Source: Chlorocebus sabaeus (taxonomy: Eukaryota; Chordata; Mammalia; Primates; Cercopithecidae). Taken from it: a DNA stretch of 64,000 nucleotides. A model generated the notes under the pieces. The model worked only from the letters and a program-made list of their open reading frames with translations, was not told where the DNA came from and made no database searches. Shown piece by piece: positions 58,726-64,000 of this stretch (position 1 is the first letter of the stretch; each line of letters begins with the position of its first letter). The stretch covers positions 94,700,923 to 94,764,922 of the forward strand of contig NC_132910.1 of NCBI RefSeq assembly GCF_047675955.1, read 5' to 3'. Both the position numbers and the translations under genes were made by a program.

Positions 58726-61700
58726 TCAGTTCCCGCCTATGAGTGAGAACATGCGGTGTTTGGTTTTCTGTTCTTGTGATAGTTTGCTGAGAATGATGGT
58801 TTCCAGCTGCATCCATGTCCCTACAAAGGACACAAACTCATCCTTTTTTATGGCTGCATAGTATTCCATGGTGTATATGTGCCACATTTTCTTAATCCAA
58901 TCTGTCACTGATGGACATTTGGGTTGATTCCAAGTCTTTGCTATTGTGAATAGTGCTGCAATAAACATACGTGTGCATGTGTCTTTATAGCAGCATAATT
59001 TATAATCCTTTGGGTATATACCCAGTAATGGGATGGCTGGGTCATATGGTACATCTAGTTCTAGATCCTTGAGGAATCGCCATACTGTTTTCCATAATGG
59101 TTGAACTAGTTTACAATCCCACCAACAGTGTAAAAGTGTTCCTATTTCTCCACATCCTCTCCAGCACCTGTTGTTTCCTGACTTTTGAATGATCGCCATT
59201 CTAACTGGTGTGAGATGGTATCTCATTGTGGTTTTGATTTGCATTTCTCTGATGGCCAGTTATGATGAGCATTTTTTCATGTGTCTGTTGGCTGTATGAA
59301 TGTCTTCTTTTGAGAAATGTCTGTTCATATCCTTTGCCCACTTTTTGATGGGGTTGTTTGTTTTTTTCTTGTAAATTTGTTTGAGTTCTTTGTAGGTTCT
59401 GGATATTAGCCCTTTGTCAGATGAGTAGATTGCAAAAATTTTCTCCCATTCTGTAGGTTGCCTGTTCACTCTGATGGTAGTTTCTTTTGCTGTGCAGAAG
59501 CTCTTTAGTTTAATGAGATCCCATTTGTCAATTTTGGCTTTTGCTGCCGTTGCTTTTGGTGTTTTAGACATGAAGTCTTTGCCCATGCCTATGTCCTGAA
59601 TGGTACTACCTAGGTTTTCCTCTAGGATTTTTATGGTATTAGGTCTAACATTTAAGTCTCTAATCCATCTTGAATTAATTTTCGTATAAGGAGTAAGGAA
59701 AGGATCCAGTTTCAGCTTTCTACTTATGGCTAGCCAATTTTCCCAGCACCATTTATTAAATAGGGAATCCTTTCCCCATTTCTTGTTTCTCTCAGGTTTG
59801 TCAAAGATCAGATGGCTGTAGATGTGTGGTATTATTTCTGAGGACTCTGTTCTGTTCCATTGGTCTATATCTCTGTTTTGGTACCAGTACCATGGTGTTT
59901 TGGTTACTGTAGCCTTGTAGTATAGTTTGAAGTCAGGTAGCGTGATGCCTCCAGCTTTGTTCTTTTGACTTAGGATTGTCTTGGAGATGCGGGCTCTTTT
60001 TTGGTTCCATATGAACTTTAAGGCAGTTTTTTCCAATTCTGTGAAGAAGCTCATTGGTAGCTTGATGGGGATGGCATTGAATCTATAAATTACTTTGGGC
60101 AGTATGGCCATTTTCACGATATTGATTCTTCCTATCCATGAGCATGGTATGTTCTTCCATTTGTTTGTGTCCTCTTTGATTTCACTGAGCAGTGGTTTGT
60201 AGTTCTCCTTGAAGAGGTCCTTTGCATCCCTTGTAAGTTGGATTCCTAGGTATTTTATTCTCTTTGAAGCAATTGTGAATGGAAGTTCATTCCTGATTTG
60301 GCTCTCTGTTTGACTGTCACTGGTGTATAAGAATGCTTGTGATTTTTGCACATTAATTTTGTATCCTGAGACTTTGCTGAAGTTGCTTATCAGCTTAAGG
60401 AGATTTTGGGCTGAGACAATGGGGTTTTCTAAATATACAATCATGTCATCTGCAAACAGGGACAATTTGACTTCTTCTTTTCCTAACTGAATCCCCTTGA
60501 TTTCTTTCTCTTGCCTGATTGCCCTAGCCAGAACTTCCAACACTATGTTGAATAGGAGTGGTGAGAGAGGGCATCCCTGTCTTGTGCCAGTTTTCAAAGG
60601 GAATTTTTCCAGTTTTTGCCCATTCAGTATGATATTGGCTGTGGGTTTGTCATAAATAGCTCTTATGATTTTGAGGTACGTTCCATCAATACCGAATTTA
60701 TTGAGCGTTTTTAGCATGAAGGGCTGTTGAATTTTATCAAAAGCCTTTTCTGCATCTATTGAGATAATGATGTGGTTCTTGTCTTTGGTTCTGTTTATAT
60801 GCTGGATTATGTTTATTGATTTGCGAATGTTGAACCAGCCTTGCATCCCAGGGATGAAGCCCACTTGATCATGGTGGATAAGCTTTTTGATGTGCTGCTG
60901 AATCCGGTTTGCCAGTATTTTATTGAGGATTTTTGCATCGATGTTCATCAGGGATATTGGTCTAAAATTCTCTTTTTTTGTTGTGTCTCTGCCAGGCTTT
61001 GGTATCAGGATGATGTTGGCCTCATAAAATGAGTTAGGGAGGATTCCCTCTTTTTCTATTGATTGGAATAGTTTCAGAAGGAATGGTACCAGCTCCTCTT
61101 TGTACCTCTGGTAGAATTCAGCTGTGAATCCATCTGGTCCTGGTCTTTTTTTGGTTGGTAGGCTATTAATTATTGCTTCAATTTCAGAGCCTACTATTGG
61201 TCTATTCAGGGATTCAACTTCTTCCTGGTTTAGTCTTGGAAGAGTGTAAGTGTCCAGGAAATTATCCATTTCTTCTAGATTTTCCAGTTTATTTGCGTAG
61301 AGGTGTTTATAGTATTCTCTGATGGTAGTTTGTATTTCTGTGGGGTCGGTGGTGATATCCCCTTTATCATTTTTAATTGCGTCAATTTGATTCTTCTCTC
61401 TTTTCTTCTTTATTAGTCTTGCTAGTGGTCTGTCAATTTTGTTGATCTTTTCAAAAAACCAACTCCTGGATTCATTGATTTTTTGGAGGGTTTTTTCTGT
61501 CTCTATCTCCTTCATTTCTGCTCTGATCATAGTTATTTCTTGCCTTCTGTTAGCTTTCGAATGTGTTTGCTCTTGCTTCTCTAGTTCTTTTAATTGCGAT
61601 GTTAGAGTGTCAATTTTAGATCTTTCCTGCTTTCTCTTGTGTGCATTTAGTGCTATAAATTTCCCTCTACACACTGCTTTAAATGTGTCCCAGAGATTCT

Positions 61701-62552
61701 GGTATGTTGTATCTTTGTTCTCATTGGTTTCAAAGAACATCTTTATTTCTGCCTTCATTTCGTTATGTACCCAGTAGTCATTCAGGAGCAGGTTGTTCAG
61801 TTTCCATGTAGTTGAGCAGTTTTGATTGAGTTTCTTAGTCCTGAGTTCTAGTTTGATTGCACTGTGGTCTGAGAGACAGTTTGTTATAATTTCTGTTCTT
61901 GTACATTTGCTGAGGAGTGCTTTACTTCCAATTACGTGGTCAATTTTGGAGTAAGTACGATGTGGTGCTGAGAAGAATGTATATTCTGTTGATTTGGGGT
62001 GGAGAGTTCTATAGATGTCTATTAGGTCTGCTTGCTGCAGAGATGAGTTCAATTCCTGGATATCCTTGTTAACTTTCTGTCTCGTTGATCTGTCTAATGT
62101 TGACAGTGGAGTGTTGAAGTCTCCCATGATTATTGTATGGGAGTCTAAGTCTCTTTGTAAGTCTCTAGGACTTGCTTTATGAATCTGGGTGCTCCTGTAT
62201 TGGGTGCATATATATTTAGGATAGTTAGCTCTTCCTGTTGAATTGATCCCTTTACCATTATGTAATGGCCTTCTTTGTCTCTTTTGATCTTTGATGGTTT
62301 AAAGTCTGTTTTATCAGAGACTAGTATTGCAACCCCCGCTTTTTTTTGTTCTCCATTTGCTTGGTAAATCTTCCTCCATCCCTTTATTTTGAGCCTATGT
62401 ATGTCTCTGCGTGTGAGATGGGTCTCCTGAATACAGCAGACTGATGGGTCTTGACTCTTTATCCAGTTTGCCAGTCTGTGTCTTTTAATTGGAGCATTTA
62501 GTCCATTTACATTTAAGGTTAAGATTGTTATGTGTGAACTTGATCCTGCCAT
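58726..62552 (-). pseudogene. L1 ORF2 (endonuclease/reverse transcriptase), broken by two lesions
   Basis: ORF2p nicks target DNA and reverse-transcribes L1 RNA. The endonuclease domain opens MAGSSSHITILTLNVNGLN with QETH at the expected place. A single-base loss at about 62165-62167, just after RFIKQVL, shifts the frame and stops at 62145. The following frame resumes with MGDFNTPLSTLDRS. RT follows, with FADD at 60445-60456. TTA at 59260-59262 (plus strand) is an in-frame TAA replacing an expected Ser codon. After it the same frame continues through the Cys-rich end (CGEIGTLLHCWWDC) to FSLIGGN. Allowing for the one lost base, the total is exactly 1275 codons, the normal length, with the stop at codon 1098. 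The frameshift separates the endonuclease N/E residues from the downstream D/H residues, so the copy should be unable to mobilise itself. Confidence 0.93.
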
Positions 62553-62615
62553 TATGATATTAGCTGGTTATTTTGCTCGTTAGTTGATGCAGTTTCTTCC
62601 TAGCCTTGATGGTCT

Positions 62616-63632
62616 TTACATTTTGGCATGTTTTTGCAATGGCTGGTACTGGTTGTTCCTTTCCATGTTTAGTGCTTCCTTCAGGGTCTCTTGTAAGGCA
62701 GGCCTAGTGGTGACAAAATCTCTAAGCATTTGCTTATCTGTAAAGGATTTTATTTCTCCTTCACTTATGAAACTTAGTTTGGCTGGATATAAAATTCTGG
62801 GTTTAAAATTCTTTTCTTTAAGAATGTTGAATATTGGCCCCCACTCTCTTCTGGCTTGAAGAGTTTCTGCCGTGAGATCTGCTGTTAGTCTGATGGGCTT
62901 CCCTTTGTGGGTAACCCGACCTTTCTCTCTGGCTGCCCTTAAGATTTTTTCCTTCATTTCAACTTTGGTGAATCTGGCAATTATGTGTCTTGGAGTTGCT
63001 CTTCTCGAGGAGTATCTTTGTGGCGTTCTCTGTATTTCCTGGATTTGAATGTTGGCCTGCCCTACTAGGTTGGGGAAGTTCTCCTGGATGATATCCTGAA
63101 GAGTGTTTTCCAACTTGGTTCCACTTTCCCCGTCACTTTCAGGCACCCCAATCAGACGTAGATTTGGTCTTTTTACATAATCCCATACTTCTTGCAGGCT
63201 TTGTTCATTTCTTTTTCTTCTTTTTTCTTTTGGTTTCTCTTCTCGCTTCATTTCATTCATTTGATCCTCCATTGCTGACATTCTTTCTTCCAGTTGATTG
63301 AGTCGGTTACTGAAGCTTGTGCATTTGTCACGTATTTCTCGTGCCATGGTTTTCATCTCTTTCATTTCGTTTGTGAGCTTCTCTGCATTAATTACTCTAG
63401 CCATCAATTCTTCCACTTTTTTTTCAAGATTTTTAGTTTCTTTGCGCTGGGTACGTAATTCCTCCTTTAGCTCTGAGAAATTTGATGGACTGAAGCCTTC
63501 TTCTCTCATCTCGTCAAAGTCATTCCCCGTCCAGGTTTGATCCGTTGCTGGCGATGAGCTTCGCTCCTTTGCCAGGGGAGATGCGCTCTTATTTTTTGAA
63601 TTTCCAGCTTTTCTGCCCTGCTTTTTCCCCAT
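62616..63632 (-). CDS. L1 ORF1p, intact (338 codons)
   Basis: ORF1p is the trimeric RNA-binding chaperone that coats L1 RNA in the cytoplasm. The frame is uninterrupted, starts MGKKQGRKAGNSKNK, and is 338 residues, the length of human L1 ORF1p. A basic N-terminus is followed by a heptad coiled coil (about residues 50-150, Leu/Glu/Lys-rich). Next come the RRM domain (RPNLRLIGVPESDGESGTK to about residue 250) and the C-terminal domain with REKGRVTHKGKPIRLTADL and ARREWGPIFNILKEKNFKPR. It ends QPLQKHAKM. The N-terminal and coiled-coil part differs from human L1 much more than the C-terminal half, as is usual between primate L1 lineages. It could in principle still make protein if the 5' UTR promoter is intact. 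Confidence 0.95.
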   Translation of the reverse strand: MGKKQGRKAGNSKNKSASPLAKERSSSPATDQTWTGNDFDEMREEGFSPSNFSELKEELRTQRKETKNLEKKVEELMARVINAEKLTNEMKEMKTMAREIRDKCTSFSNRLNQLEERMSAMEDQMNEMKREEKPKEKRRKRNEQSLQEVWDYVKRPNLRLIGVPESDGESGTKLENTLQDIIQENFPNLVGQANIQIQEIQRTPQRYSSRRATPRHIIARFTKVEMKEKILRAAREKGRVTHKGKPIRLTADLTAETLQARREWGPIFNILKEKNFKPRILYPAKLSFISEGEIKSFTDKQMLRDFVTTRPALQETLKEALNMERNNQYQPLQKHAKM

Positions 63633-64000
63633 CTTTGTGGTTTTATCTGCCTCTGGTCTTTGATGATGGTGATGTACTGATGGGGTTTTGGTGTAGGTGT
63701 CCTTCCTGTTTGATAGCTTTCCTTCTAACAGTCAGGATCCTCAGCTGTAGGTTGTAGCTGTAGGAGATTGCTTGAGGTCCACTCCAGACCCTGTTTGCCT
63801 GGGTATCAGCAGCAGAGGCTGCAGAAGATAGAATATTTCTGAACAGCGAGTGTACCTGTCTGATTCTTGCTTTGGAAGCTTCCTCTCAGGGGTGTACTCC
63901 ACCCTGTGAGGTGTGGGGTGTCAGACTGCCCCTAGTGGGGGATGTCTCCCAGTTAGGCTACTCAGGGGTCAGGGACCCACTTGAGCAGGGAGTCTGTCCC
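63633..64000 (-). promoter_or_regulatory. L1 5' UTR, 3' portion
   Basis: GC-richer sequence directly upstream of ORF1 ('agaccagaggcagataaaac' in sense just before the ATG region), matching the ORF1-proximal part of primate L1 5' UTRs. The sense promoter itself should lie beyond the window end. Confidence 0.85.

Larger units (their letters stand above)
58488..64000 (-). mobile_element. Nearly full-length young LINE-1, minus strand (5' end beyond window)
   Basis: From the 3' end: impure A-tail (seen as T-rich 58488-58510), 3' UTR to 58725, ORF2 58726-62552, a 63-nt spacer, ORF1 62616-63632 and about 368 nt of 5' UTR before the window stops. ORF1 is intact. ORF2 has one frameshift and one stop. 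Its 3' UTR matches the short L1 at 53527 almost exactly, marking a recently active lineage. The left target-site duplication cannot be verified because the 5' end is missing. Confidence 0.95.

Noticed and set aside
63633..64000. Primate L1 antisense ORF0
   Set aside because: ORF0 lies further upstream in the 5' UTR than the part inside this window.
1..64000. CRISPR array, bacterial defence system or novel operon
   Set aside because: All periodic repeats are microsatellites or known primate elements, and gene structure is eukaryotic throughout.

Overview
The window is nuclear DNA from a primate. It is AT-rich and dense in Alu, LINE-1 and MaLR LTR copies, with split genes, canonical GT-AG introns and one GC-rich promoter. 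The youngest repeats point to an Old World monkey rather than an ape. The Alu at 45711-46035 carries the variants I associate with the cercopithecoid AluYR lineage. Two young L1 copies (53527-53641 and 58488-64000) share an almost identical 3' UTR that differs from the human L1PA form. The species cannot be fixed from sequence alone.

The only protein-coding host gene I can support is FREM3, on the minus strand. Its giant first coding exon is at 7765-12949: 1728 intact codons with a signal peptide and a long CSPG-repeat array. A second, 90-nt exon is at 5435-5524. It is phase 1 at both ends and carries on the last CSPG repeat. Intron 1 (5525-7764) and part of intron 2 (1-5434) are present. A GC-rich, CpG-rich promoter and 5' UTR zone lies at about 11900-13400. 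In human, FREM3 sits between SMARCA5 and the glycophorin cluster (GYPE-GYPB-GYPA), so 13400-64000 should be the FREM3-GYPE intergenic interval.

Layout. 1-2560: an old plus-strand L1 broken by a young minus-strand L1, in FREM3 intron 2. 2560-7764: MLT1, MIR, an Alu monomer and L1 ends around exon 2. 7765-13400: FREM3 exon 1 and promoter. 13400-18950: mostly unique DNA with an L2, two Alus and MIRs. 18950-23620: L1s, an Alu, an MLT1 LTR, an MLT2-like LTR with an 80-bp tandem duplication, and an old Alu. 23630-31630: the least repeat-rich stretch. 31630-45000: MaLR LTRs, MER5A and MADE1 DNA transposons, and nested or inverted L1s. 45700-57300: young and old Alus, L1 fragments and a three-copy local duplication. 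58488-64000: a nearly complete minus-strand L1 with intact ORF1, and ORF2 broken by one frameshift and one stop.

I found no RNA gene, CRISPR array or bacterial-type system. The points most worth a second look are the FREM3 exon pair, the near-intact lineage-specific L1, a young L1 with a possible short 3' transduction, a twin-priming-like inverted L1, and the local duplications at 22792, 39016 and 54955-56198.
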